A stretch of 64,000 nt of DNA from Paracyclopina nana (lineage: Eukaryota; Arthropoda; Copepoda; Cyclopoida; Cyclopettidae). The stretch lies in NCBI GenBank assembly GCA_019096065.1, contig JAGUCH010000001.1:2170001-2234000 (forward strand), written 5' to 3'. Both the position numbers and the translations under genes were made by a program. The notes under the pieces are model-generated. The model worked only from the letters and a program-made list of their open reading frames with translations, made no database searches and had not been told where the DNA came from. Position 1 is the stretch's first letter; every line of letters begins with the position of its first letter. Positions 1-10,500 of the stretch are shown here, piece after piece.

Positions 1-735
1 ACAGGCTACTTTCGTGAAAGACTCGTTTTCAATACGTACAAAGTGTGGCTTTGGAAAGCTTGCTAGTCAAACATGTTGTTATGGGTCTAGTTTCAGTGTT
101 TTCGCAATCCCATTTTCCTTATTGCAAACGCAAGCTCTAAACTCAATAATAGTAAAACGACGCGGTCCTATTTTATGGATTAACTCTCCTTTTCATGTGC
201 TCGGTTGGATCGTTTATTTACTTGCTCTTGCCAAATGATCTTGGAGCAAAAACCTTGATTTATTTCAGGCCTGACTCTGATTTACATTCATCAGTTTCAA
301 CTAGGAATCCTCTTTCTTTAAAATAGGCGCGCATTCTGATCATCTCCGAAATGCATGAGTGTAAGCGCCTTTCTAATCAAAAGCTTCTGGGTTTTTTCCG
401 AAAAATGCAGCACATTTCAGATAATGCTACATTGCCCATAAACATCAATACACCACATTTATGCTCTACATAAATCGGCCATGTAATCAACATTAAAAAC
501 ATAATAGAGAGAAAATCTAAGGAAGCAAATATTAGTGAGATTACATTTGAGATAGACTAAAAGTGAAAGCTGTCATCTGCCATTGTTGGTGAGTGCACGG
601 GCACTTTGGGCTTATTAGACCGTCACAAATACAGTTAGCATGCTACGTCAGTCTATACATCCCGAATGTATAAATACATACCTGCAACGACAACGAAATG
701 GAAGTCGTTAGGCCTCAATTCCTCCGTTATTTCAG
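1..735. other. No gene recognised; 5' flank of GPCR
   Basis: No exon with a convincing splice context or transmembrane coding potential was found here. The exons for the N-terminus and TM1-TM2 of the receptor that follows probably lie to the left of the window or are too short to recognise. The stretch is AT-rich without clear repeats. Confidence 0.4.
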
Positions 736-3700
736 GACATTCCGGGATACTGCTGCACATTGACACTTCTCGTTTTGTGCTTCGATCGGCATCAGAGCAT
801 CAGACACCCAGAAATGGCACCTTTACCAATCGTCTGGATCCTTGGGCTGGTTTGGGCAATCTCGATAGCTCTCGTCCTCCCCTATATGGCTTACATTACA
901 CACGTGGACTTGTCAGTAAGTGACATAAAACGTTTTAGTGTGATGAACCAGATATGACGGGCCAGTCAAGATGTCCCAAAAAAACATTTGATTTGTACCA
1001 AAGATGGCGCTACAGTCGCAATGTTTGGTTCTGATCAAATGCGCGCGCCATCTGTCGTTTAGAGCAACATGTTGCACTTCACAGTGAAATTAATGGTTCA
1101 AGCATCAGCTCAGGAAAATGGTGAGATCGAGCTTTTTTCAAGCCAGCAAAAAAGGTTACAACGTACGTATGTGAAAGTGTGTGTGTGCATCAGCAGATAA
1201 ATTACTGGAGATAGCTATACAGAAAATGCTAGAAGAAATTCCATTTCCATGTAGTATTTACGACAGCTGCTAGTATATAGATGCTTTCAGTATAACGTAC
1301 AGGACAAATGGATGATAACCCTTGACCTTTTCGAGCTTGAAAAGTAGCTCAGGTTGCTTCGGGTCCCACTTCAAAACTTCTCCTGAGTGCGTTCATTTTT
1401 CCATGAGATAAATCGAAGCCTGAACATCGTGCTGACATTTGCTTGAATAGGTTTGCGGAAAGTTCCCTACACTGCTGAAACAACTCCATTTTTCTGCGTG
1501 CTGAAAAGTGTGTTGTTTTTGCTGCTTTCGCTTCACATAATTTACGCCTATGTACTAAGCCTTTAAACTACTATATTTAGATACTTTTATCCTAACGACA
1601 AATGTCACGTAATTGAGGCTTTCTCTGTCCCCTAAAAAAGACGTAATGATTTATGGTCTCAAAAGACCTACTGAAAGGATTTTGGCATTTACCAATCAAT
1701 TGTGGCAATTTTTGATGGCATCGTTTATCTAAAATATCCCAACTATGTAATTTTAAAAGAAGAAGTGAAAGCAATAGGGTATGCTTTTCAATTTTCTGCT
1801 TTAAGAAGGAAGTTGGTGATGTCATATTCCGTTGCTACCATTTAGAAAGGCTTAGTAGACAGGCGAATTGTGTAAGGAACTCATCAAGTGGGATTTTCTT
1901 GGCCTTGGCATATAAAATTGAAGCCTTTATTTGATGCTTTCTAAATTATGGGGCTCCTCTGAAATGATTTTGTATATTGTTGAATACGCCCACTTCAAGA
2001 AGAAATTAGCAACTACTCTCACATCAAATTACCGCCAAGAAGGGAATTAGCAGGTGAGCAGGCCCAATAATGCTCATCAAAGCACTCATGAGAAGGGTCT
2101 GGCAAACAACAAGTTGAAGCATATGTACTTTACGTCTAGTGCAGGTTTGTTAACCAATACGACCTTATGTATTTGCCCTTTAGGGATGTATATCTCTGAC
2201 ATTTATTCATATTCCACAACTGCCAACAATGCTAATTTCCTTTCAGATCCTCGGTAGCTCGCTGGAGGGAGCAGAAATTTGCATTATCAGCCTCACAGGA
2301 ACGGCCTCAAAGTACATCAAAGTTCTATTTGTCCTGTGGTATGCTAAGCCGCATTCTTCCCATTTAGCCTACATTGTAGTACGTTCCTAATTTTCAGCTA
2401 TGTGGTTCCAATGGTTTTGATTTTGGTACTTTTATCCCGGACCTCGTACCACATTCGGAGGCGAGAAATGGCTCAGAGTTCACTTCACCGTGAACAAACC
2501 ATGGAAGAGCAGGAACTTATTAACCACGACACCAACAGACGCTTTTCCGCAAGGTAAATCCGCGCGAGAGCGAGGCGCGAGAATTTCACGCAACCTCCGA
2601 AACGGCGAAAACACGAATTTGTTGACATTCTGAAAGGCTTAGTTCTGCAAATTGAGTTTTTAGAGGTTTTTAGAGTTTTTTCGGCACAAATTAGTTCCTT
2701 TAATGGAAAATGTGCTAGGCTATCTATTGAAGGTTTTACTTTTTTTTACAATAAAATAGGCTTCCTATTTTGGAAGAAACATGCCAACTGGGCGTACAAA
2801 TGGGAGAACTTTTTTGGGGTCCAACTGTAATTGGGGTCATATGTTAAAACGTCACAATGGAGACTTGCCCTTTTTTGTGCATTCGAGATAAAACGGGCGG
2901 ATTTATTACAAGACTCATAATTCTGACTGGGCTAATGTGATGGCTCATTAGCATTCAGAATTCTCATTTTAAGCATATAACTGCGTTCGTCAATTCTACG
3001 TAATTAATACAGCTGCGAAGTTAATCTCGTTAAATGATTGAGAATGCCGAGTGAAAGCCACATTGGGCTACTTTTAGGCCTGAGCTAATGCAGCCTTGTA
3101 TATCTTTTGCTGTTGTAGTACAAGTGTATTTCCACGTCTTGGCCCATTCTTAGCTTAGTAATGTGTGGCAATAGGGCGTGAAGAGGAAAGGTATTTGAGC
3201 TTGAGAGGAGAAAACAATAATATTGTGTGGTTTGAGAGCACTTTTTGCCACGTACTGTACTATATGATCTTCTGCATGGCCAGATTATGTCATGTCATCT
3301 CAAACCTGGTGGAAAATGTGGAAGCAATTTCTTCCACCAACAATGGTGATAACTACAAAAGCTTGGCTAGCTTTCGAAAGCATCTTACTATAACTGTATT
3401 CAGATACAGGAATACTCCTACAGCTGTTGTTGTATTAAGGATCAGAATTGTGTATCTAACAAAGCCAAGTTGACAGGGCGAGTCAAAAGTGATAAGCCCA
3501 CATCACCTGTATTTCAGGACCAGAGATTCGTCTGGCATCTCCACCTTGGTATCGACCTCCATGGAGGCCAACATCGACATCAGCAAGGAGAAAAGGTCCC
3601 AAAGGTTCCTAGGACTTATTGTCACAGTCTACTTTTTGAGCCTCTTGCCTCTCAACGTGCTCAAGTGAGTTCTCAGCTTTCATCAGCGAAAATTATTAGA

Positions 3701-4132
3701 ACCATTTTTTTCTTCCCCTTCAATGAAAGGATCGTGAGACAAGTGGTCACTGAAACGTATGAGAATGATGATGACTTTGACATCACATACATCATCATTG
3801 TCTGGGTGGCCTTTTTGTCCACTCTCTTTGTGCCATGGCTGGCAGCTCATTGGTTGCTCATTGGAGCTTTGTCCAAAGACAGGTTCAAGTCCTGGTATGG
3901 ACGAGGAGGTCAGGGCAGTCAGGTGGCAAGGCCACAAGTCAGGCGAATGTCATCAGCAAGGCTGGAATCTGTTCCCGCCATAACTTGCTCAAGAGTGAGT
4001 GAAACTGTGGTCATACACGATTTGCAGCAGCTTCAGCAACAGCAGCAGCAACAACAACATCATATTAGAGGACCTGATCATCCCACACCAGGAAAGAGAC
4101 CAAGGACCAAATCCACAAGTACAGTAAGCTAA
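736..4132 (+). CDS. Class A (rhodopsin-like) GPCR, 5' part missing
   Basis: Five exons join in frame: 736-915, 2247-2338, 2398-2553, 3518-3664, 3730-4132, all with GT-AG introns. The visible product (about 325 aa) starts at the end of TM3 with the DRY-like motif FDRHQSI, then TM4 (IVWILGLVWAISIALVLPYM), an extracellular loop with a Cys (AEICII), TM5 (YVVPMVLILVLLSR), a charged third intracellular loop, TM6 (FLGLIVTVYFLSLLPLN) and TM7 (DITYIIIVWVAFLSTLF). The tail holds a run of Gln and ends in a basic Ser/Thr-rich stretch. The order of helices and the DRH motif make it a plasma-membrane G-protein-coupled receptor. The ligand is unknown; the sequence around TM4-TM5 looks peptide-receptor-like, which is only an impression. 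TM7 lacks the usual NPxxY, having VPWLA instead. The N-terminus with TM1-TM2 is not seen. Confidence 0.75.
1002..1053. repeat. Inverted pair of AGATGGCGC motifs
   Basis: AGATGGCGC occurs at 1002-1010 and in reverse at 1045-1053, inside the first visible GPCR intron. The word fits the core of CTCF-type sites (AGRKGGCGC). The function is an inference only. Confidence 0.35.
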
Positions 4133-5687
4133 ATTATTCATCTTTTCTTACTATGCAAAGTAGTGCCAGTGGGCGGGGCTAAGCACTTTTTTCTAACTCA
4201 TGCTAATAATAAAAGAGCGTTTCCAGACAGGCCTTTTTGTCAGAGCCATCTAGGAATAAAACTTGATTTTTATGCAATCAAAGAATCCGCTAATTTACTT
4301 TTTAGAAAGAGCATTTCCTGTCTGGCTTTTTTGCAAGAGCCATCTTGGAACACTGGCTCTTTTAGAACGATCATTTGGCAGGTAACTTTGTTCAGGAGAA
4401 CGTAACCAAAAAAGTCTTTCAGGCTTTCTTCTTACAAAGGATGAAGAATGCCTTTTACTGGCGTCATTAAGGAAAAACCAACGCAATAACTTATCTACTT
4501 TTCCCTGCTTTTTGTCTAATATCGAACATGTATCCTAGCAGCTATCTCCATTCAAACTTGGTTATTTGTTCAACCAGGTCAAAGAAGTCTAGAAAGTTGG
4601 CAAAAAGTTAATTTATTCTAGAAGTGTAGTATTTTGAAATGAGTTTTGCCTGTTTGAGGAAAATCGGAAGCTGCGTAGCTAACTGCCACAGATACGTTTG
4701 ACTTTTGTTACCTTTCTTCCAAAAAAGCAATTACATTGTGCTTTTTCATCAAGAGGGGAAGAAATCTTTGGTGCAAAAAGTGATGATGACACATGAAAAG
4801 CCAAGATGCAGTTTCTTACAGAAAATGATGTGCTGCTTTACTGTTCAATGAAAAAAGGAGAGAGGCTTTTTATCATGGGACACCCTGTATAGAGAGAAGC
4901 AATCTCAATTTGTTTTTACTGGCTTTTAGCTAAACAATGACTGTGTCTCTTTTTTTTGTAGTTGTTGCAGAAAATGGCTCTCTCTCTAGAGCTGTGCATG
5001 ACGTTAGCAAAATGTCACATCTGATGATTTTTGCTTCATTGCTTTTATGCGACGTTCGAAAGCTTCAGTAAAAGCTCCGTTCTTTTTTTAATTAATGTGG
5101 CCAATTTATTCAGCCGCGTAGAAACGTCTTTTCATCAAGCCTTTAAAATGTTTTTTTCTCAGCCTGAGAATCCTTGTTGCCAGTTGAAGATGATATGGGG
5201 AGACCCCAAAATAGCCTGAATGTGGATTTTGAAAAATCCCAAGATTTAAAGCCAACAGAGCCAGCTTTTGAGCTTTGTTTCCTTCTCACCATATGCACAT
5301 AAAGGAATTGTTGCCTTTTAAAGAAATTCTTCCATGGATCCATCATCTTCCAATTGTTTGACTTGGCAAAGAAGTGGCAATTCATCAGTGTGATGATACT
5401 TTTAGTAAAAAAATTCACTTGTAGCTACTGCAGTTGCCCCATCTGGTGTATAAATTAGAAAGTTGGGCTTAATTTTCATAGGATGTCATTTGTGTCTTCC
5501 TCCACGTGCTTCGCAGATTTTGGGGGCTTTCTACTAAAAGCAGACAGGACAGCAGCTAGTGTGACAATCTGACTTTGAAAGAAAAGAATGTGCTTTTGAC
5601 ACTATAACACACTTTATAAGGAAAGATCCATTCAATTATCACTGAAGTAGGCTTAACTTAATTATGGGATACTACTTCAACTCCATA
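4133..5687. other. Intergenic, no gene recognised; one mariner-like end
   Basis: No coding exon can be supported. The word GGGACACCCTGTA at about 4877-4889 is the typical reversed end of a mariner-type terminal repeat (TACAGGGTGTCCC). I did not find a matching partner end nearby, so it is at best a remnant. Confidence 0.4.
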
Positions 5688-5867
5688 CAGAATGTCTCAC
5701 CAAATCCGCATTTTTTGCACACAAAACCAGCAAAACCACATTTCAACTACGGCTTAGCAATACATATTTGATGTTCGTTCTTATTCAAAAGCTCTCAAGA
5801 AAAGATTGTGCAAAAATTGCTGAAAATTATGGCGTCGAGCAAATTGCGTTTTTGGTGGCACATTCTG
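5688..5867. mobile_element. Short TA-flanked MITE (Tc1/mariner-like)
   Basis: A 180-bp segment begins CAGAATGTCTCACCAAA and ends with the near-complement TTTGGTGGCACATTCTG. It is bordered by TA on both sides (5686-5687 and 5868-5869). Terminal inverted repeats plus a TA duplication are the hallmark of non-autonomous Tc1/mariner elements. It has no coding capacity. Confidence 0.6.
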
Positions 5868-7470
5868 TATTTGTAGTTCCTTTTCCTGAAGACAAACTCG
5901 GTTTTGAGTTGTGTGAAGTGCAATAGCCAAGCTAGAGTTTCTCTTCATCATGAAGCACTCTTAGGGGAAACACGCGCTTTTGGTGCTATATACATAAAAA
6001 ACTGGAGCTCAAGAAAAGTACATGCAAGAAAAAAGGGGAAAGGATTTATATGTGTAGAACACCAGTAAAAAATTGGCTCATTTGGACTATGCTGTAAAAA
6101 ATGAGCATGACCAAGATCTTTTTCACACTCGCGCTTCTAATGAAGAAAATGAAGCAGGGTCACGATCATCAATTATTTTTCATGAGTGATTCATTCGCGT
6201 AGTGAATTGAGGCTGTCGCCGTCTTTTTCTTATTATGCGCAATAGCAGCAAGCTTCCATATGGACTGAGATACCCGGTGGTTATTTCCATTAAGGTAATC
6301 ACAGTGGGGATAAACTGCGACCAACGATTACTTTGCCATTGCTTGAAAAATTGCTTAGACAGCCGATTAAATGTGATTGATACTGAAAATTAATCCACTT
6401 ACAATCACAAGTGGATTTAGCTTCTGTAAGAAGAAGAAAGGTTTTTTTGTGGGAAAGTCACAAGGGATTTTTAGCCTTTGGTCCTCACAGTGGAGAAATA
6501 GATTCCCAGGTCCATTTTCTACTCTTGGCCAAAATCTGAGATGCATTTGAGCAGATATTCTTCGTAGTAATGTTATGTAGTAGGGATATATGTTATATGT
6601 AACCATCATTCCAGGCTGGCTCATTTCACTGTGGGATTTTTCCATTGAGTTACGTAGCTGCAAATCCAATTTTCCGTTTGAAAAACTGCACCTTTTGTGC
6701 CAGGGAAGGGGGATGACAATTTGACCTTGATGCGAAAGCATATTCTTATCGTAGTGGTTTAAAAAGGGCTGAAAAGGCACATTTTCCGACACCTTTTTCT
6801 GCTTACTTTGCTTACTCCTTACATTCAGTCGAGATATGCGCACAAAGAGGGGAAAAATGGCAAAAAGCCACTTTTAAAAGGCCAACCATCAATTTCTCAT
6901 TGTGTGTGCTAGAAAATGTGGAAATATTTTCAGTTTTTCGCGCACAAAAAAATAAGATCTTCATTTTGATAACCACTACGCACGTGTAGTTTTTGGGAAG
7001 GCTCTCCTCGACTGATACTGTGTACTTAACAACATCAGGTTCCAGGGAATCGATACAATCTTTTTCGGGCCCCCTTTTTGCCTGCCTTCCTTCCCAATAT
7101 TTTTCCCAGGAACACAGAAAGGAACACAAAATGTAATCTATCCCCATCATCATTTTTATGCCGAGCCCCTCATTTCACGCTGGAACTCATTCCAGCAGGT
7201 GAGAAGAGAGAATTTAAATATTTCGGTTAGCTCTTGTACTCGAATTTAACTTTTTCCAAGAAAAGAGCTGTCAAGCATGACAAAATATATCCGAGTGGAA
7301 TTTCAAGTTGAGCCCATCTGAAATCGTTTCACTACTCCTCTTGGATCACTTAGAGTCAAAAATTGTTACACAGTCCTTTGAAAGTTGAACACACACAGAC
7401 TCAATACAATGCATTAACAAAGCCAGAGAGACAGAGGAAAGTTTCAATTTAATCTATTTGTAACTTTGCT
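5868..7470. other. Intergenic, no gene recognised
   Basis: Open frames on the minus strand at 6367-7153 have no recognisable domain, biased composition and no convincing splice context, so they are not called. A 15-bp match to the left end of the Transib element lies at about 6214-6230. Confidence 0.35.
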
Positions 7471-7475
7471 CGCTG

Positions 7476-7507
7476 CACAGTGGGCCACATCGCCGTCTTT
7501 TTCTCCA
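7476..7507 (+). repeat. Left terminal inverted repeat of Transib element
   Basis: Bipartite 32-bp repeat: CACAGTGGGCCAC, a 7-bp variable part, then TCTTTTTCTCCA. About 27 of 32 positions match the other end. The first 7 bp equal the consensus RSS heptamer CACAGTG. Confidence 0.93.
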
Positions 7508-7818
7508 AAACATTCCAAATCAAGTTTATATGTTATTTTTAATGCATAAATGCTTTAAAATAGTAAGTTATGTGCTATAAGAGCCAAAAATAGTCGTTTT
7601 AATTCATATTGGGGGTAAAAATTAGAATTAGCGTGAAAACGCAAGAAATTTTACTTTCGCGATGTCATTTAGCGAACGATTTTTACTCCCGCCAATCAGC
7701 CAACCAATCAAATTTCACATAGCCATCATATGACTCATGTGGGCCAATCATATGCTTTCCTGCAAAGAAATGAAGATTTTGTTCGCCAAATTGTAGGGTT
7801 ACAAAGTTAATTTTAAAA

Positions 7819-9885
7819 ATGGAAGTGTCTCGACAATCAATTATCGAACGTATGCGTCTAAAAGGGCTCACACCTAATAGTCCTGGCTTGTTAACCTTTG
7901 TGGAAGACATTTTTTTCAAAAAGCTTAGGAAAAATCGAGAAAATGTGCCAGAAAATACTATACGAGATCTACGTGAAACGGCAGGCTTTTTTGTTCGGAA
8001 GCTACGAGTTCACTGGAAAAATTGCACTAGAAATTGGAACACAATGCTGGAAAGACATTCAGACTTCTTCAAACATTCAATTTCTTTGATTCATCTAAAA
8101 GATCAACCCAAGAAGCTCCATAAGAATGGCCCAAGAAAGTCTTTTGAAGAAAAAAAGGCAAGTGCACAATTTCTCAGTGCATCTAATGTTAGAGCTGTTG
8201 CTGAGCCTGGAGCCATCCATTTGGCATCTAGTCAAGCATATAGAGCTGGTGGACATGGAGATGCGTCACACATTACTCGAAAACTGGCTCAAAATCCAAA
8301 AAAAGTTGGCTCTCTATGCAGACAAGCATTGAATGTTGGAATTGTCAAAGCAGCTCCTGATGAAATGAGCGCTGAGGAGGCTCTTGCCTATATTATTGAA
8401 TTGGACCTAACCAAAGCTCAGTATAACAAAATGAGGTCCAAGTCTCTTGAAAAGAATGCTTGCTTCTGTCCAAGCTATAATAAGGTCAGAGAAGCCAAAA
8501 AATTGTGTGTGCCTCGAAACATAACTTTAAGTGATAATGGTGACGAAATTGTTGCCCCTATGCAATCTGTACTTGATCATCAGGTATCAAGACTATTGGA
8601 TGAAACTATGAAAGATGCTTTGATCAATGCCTATGAAGATGGAGTGGAGTACACTTTTCTTTTCAAGTATGGAGCAGATGGATCCTCTGCTCACTCACAC
8701 TACCACTTTATTGATGCTCCAGACCAAGGGACTCTTTTTGCATCATTTCTTGTCCCAGTTCAGCTCATTAGAAAGAAAGGATCCTCCTCAATGGTCATAT
8801 ATCAAAATAGAATGTGCAATTCGCCATTTTCCGTATGTCCACTTCGCTACAAGTTTGAGCCAGAAACACATGCTGCTGTTGATGCTGAAGGAGAAAGACT
8901 ATTCAACGAGGTTGCAGCTCTTCAGCCCTTTGTGATTGAAGGCACAAATATCTCTATAAGCTATAAAGGATGTCCAACTTTAGTAGATGGGAAAATCAAG
9001 TGCTTTTGGTCTAATGGACGCTCATTTCAAAACTGCATAGTTTGTGAAGCTACTCCAAAAGAAATGGCCAAAAGATATGGCAAATTTGAGCCCAAACTTG
9101 ATGCATTAGCCTTTGGATTCTCCCCTCTTCACTTGAGTATTAGAGCATTTGAATGGATTTGCAAAGCAGGCTTCAACAGAGATTTCAAATCATATCACTG
9201 CTCCAAGATTAACAAGAAAAAGCAGGTGACTAGGAAGGAGCAAATGCAAAGGCAGTTTAAAGAGAAGTTGGGCTTGACTATATTCATGCCAAAGTTTGGA
9301 GGAGCTGGAACTACAAATGATGGCAACACAGCTCAAAAGGCTTTCAGACATCCTGACATATTTGCAGAAATAACAGGCTTCCCTCAGGACTTGATTGTAG
9401 AATTGTTCAGCATCATACTGACAATCAATTGTGGCAAAGACATTGATGCAGAAAAGTTTGGAGAAATGACTGAAAGCTGGCTTGACAAATTTCATGGCAA
9501 CAATGACATCAATTGGAACATAATGAGCCCAACAGTCCATTGTTTGATGCATCATGGCAAAGACATTATCTTGGCTAGTCCATGTGCTCCAGGACTTCTT
9601 TCAGAGCAAGGTACAGAGCATGGCAATAAAATAATTAGGTACAACAGAGCTCACCATGCTCGTCAAATGTCTATGGCACAAAATCTGGAGGATATTTTCA
9701 TGCGAGGACATCACTGTGCTGATCCAGTGATTATTAGCTATTTGGCTGCATCAATTTTGCCTAAAAGGCCATCAAAGCCTCTTCCAGAGAGTGTTTTGAA
9801 GCTGTTGAAGATTCCTGAGGTACCAATGGATTTTGAAAGCAACATTTCAACTCACTTTGGCTCTGAAGACTCTGATTCTGATTAA
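7819..9885 (+). CDS. Transib / RAG1-core-like DDE transposase
   Basis: A single-exon 688-aa protein. RAG1-core landmarks appear in order: first candidate catalytic Asp in KYGADGSSAH (D287); second in TLVDGKIKC (D390), where DGK is typical of Transib; a CxxC zinc pair in CIVCEATPKEM (C406, C409), matching CTLC of RAG1; His ligands in HCLMHHGKDII (H574, H579); and the catalytic Glu in SEQGTEHGNK (E600), matching SEGNESGNK of RAG1. Spacing D-D is 103 residues (108 in mouse RAG1). There is no RING or other N-terminal RAG1 extension, which with the length fits Transib rather than RAG1. It would cut at the CACAGTG ends and insert the element elsewhere. The ATG at 7819 is the first in frame. There are no frameshifts or stops. 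The alignment to RAG1 was made by eye from family knowledge. Confidence 0.92.
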   Translation: MEVSRQSIIERMRLKGLTPNSPGLLTFVEDIFFKKLRKNRENVPENTIRDLRETAGFFVRKLRVHWKNCTRNWNTMLERHSDFFKHSISLIHLKDQPKKLHKNGPRKSFEEKKASAQFLSASNVRAVAEPGAIHLASSQAYRAGGHGDASHITRKLAQNPKKVGSLCRQALNVGIVKAAPDEMSAEEALAYIIELDLTKAQYNKMRSKSLEKNACFCPSYNKVREAKKLCVPRNITLSDNGDEIVAPMQSVLDHQVSRLLDETMKDALINAYEDGVEYTFLFKYGADGSSAHSHYHFIDAPDQGTLFASFLVPVQLIRKKGSSSMVIYQNRMCNSPFSVCPLRYKFEPETHAAVDAEGERLFNEVAALQPFVIEGTNISISYKGCPTLVDGKIKCFWSNGRSFQNCIVCEATPKEMAKRYGKFEPKLDALAFGFSPLHLSIRAFEWICKAGFNRDFKSYHCSKINKKKQVTRKEQMQRQFKEKLGLTIFMPKFGGAGTTNDGNTAQKAFRHPDIFAEITGFPQDLIVELFSIILTINCGKDIDAEKFGEMTESWLDKFHGNNDINWNIMSPTVHCLMHHGKDIILASPCAPGLLSEQGTEHGNKIIRYNRAHHARQMSMAQNLEDIFMRGHHCADPVIISYLAASILPKRPSKPLPESVLKLLKIPEVPMDFESNISTHFGSEDSDSD

Positions 9886-10463
9886 TTTTTCCGTCAATTG
9901 TTGTTAGTGATGTTTTGCGTATCGCCAAATATTTTTTCTGCCAAATGGCAGTCAAAATTAAAAAAGCCAGAAAATTATCCTCTCTTTCTCAAATTATGCC
10001 TTGTTACGCGAATCCACGCACCCAAATTCAACTGATTTGCACACTAGGGGCACTTTCCTACAAATCATGTAAATGAGAGCACGGACATCCGCGGACAAAA
10101 AAAGTTATGGACTCATTTGATTACATTTTTGTAAAGCTAGGAATCAAAAAGTTTTGGGCTTTTCAAAGCCTTTGCTAAGCACATTAAAATGGCTGGTTTT
10201 TATAAACAAAGCTAGTTTACAATATGTATTTTATGAATTTAAAAAGAAATAATGATTTTAACTTGCTTTACTTATAAGTGTAAGTTGATAATGATTTTTA
10301 AGAAATGGAGCTCATAATTTGTTATTCAACTTCTGACCTCACAAAATACTATTCGATGTACTCTAGTTTGGTTTTTATAGCATTATTCCGGCTTCTAGAT
10401 ACTCAAATTATTGAAAAATAAGCTTACATTATCAAAATAGAAGATTTGATATTTTGAGCGAAA

Positions 10464-10495
10464 TGGAGAAAAAGATGGTTCCGTGGCCCACTGTG
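10464..10495 (-). repeat. Right terminal inverted repeat of Transib element
   Basis: Read on the minus strand: CACAGTGGGCCAC, a 7-bp variable part, then TCTTTTTCTCCA. It is followed on the plus strand by the second CGCTG copy. Confidence 0.93.
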
Positions 10496-10500
10496 CGCTG

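Larger units (their letters stand above)
7471..10500 (+). mobile_element. Complete Transib-type (RAG1-related) DNA transposon with 5-bp TSD
   Basis: The element proper is 7476-10495 (3,020 bp). It starts CACAGTGGGCCAC and ends with the exact complement GTGGCCCACTGTG. Both sides carry the direct repeat CGCTG (7471-7475 and 10496-10500), a 5-bp GC-rich target duplication as expected for Transib and RAG-type transposition. It holds one uninterrupted transposase gene (7819-9885) and no second gene that could be RAG2-like. Intact ends, intact TSD and an intact reading frame point to a young, possibly active copy. The rest is AT-rich non-coding flank (343 bp left, 610 bp right). Confidence 0.93.

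Noticed and set aside
6367..7153. Two overlapping minus-strand open frames (158 and 113 codons)
   Set aside because: No domain, no homology I can recognise, no splice context; consistent with chance.
7506..7514. RSS nonamer-like CAAAACATT 23 bp after the CACAGTG heptamer at the left Transib end
   Set aside because: Only about 4 of 9 positions match and the right end shows nothing similar at 12 or 23 bp.
9886..10463. Possible RAG2-like second gene in the transposon
   Set aside because: The remaining non-coding parts are too short and lack any kelch-like coding frame.
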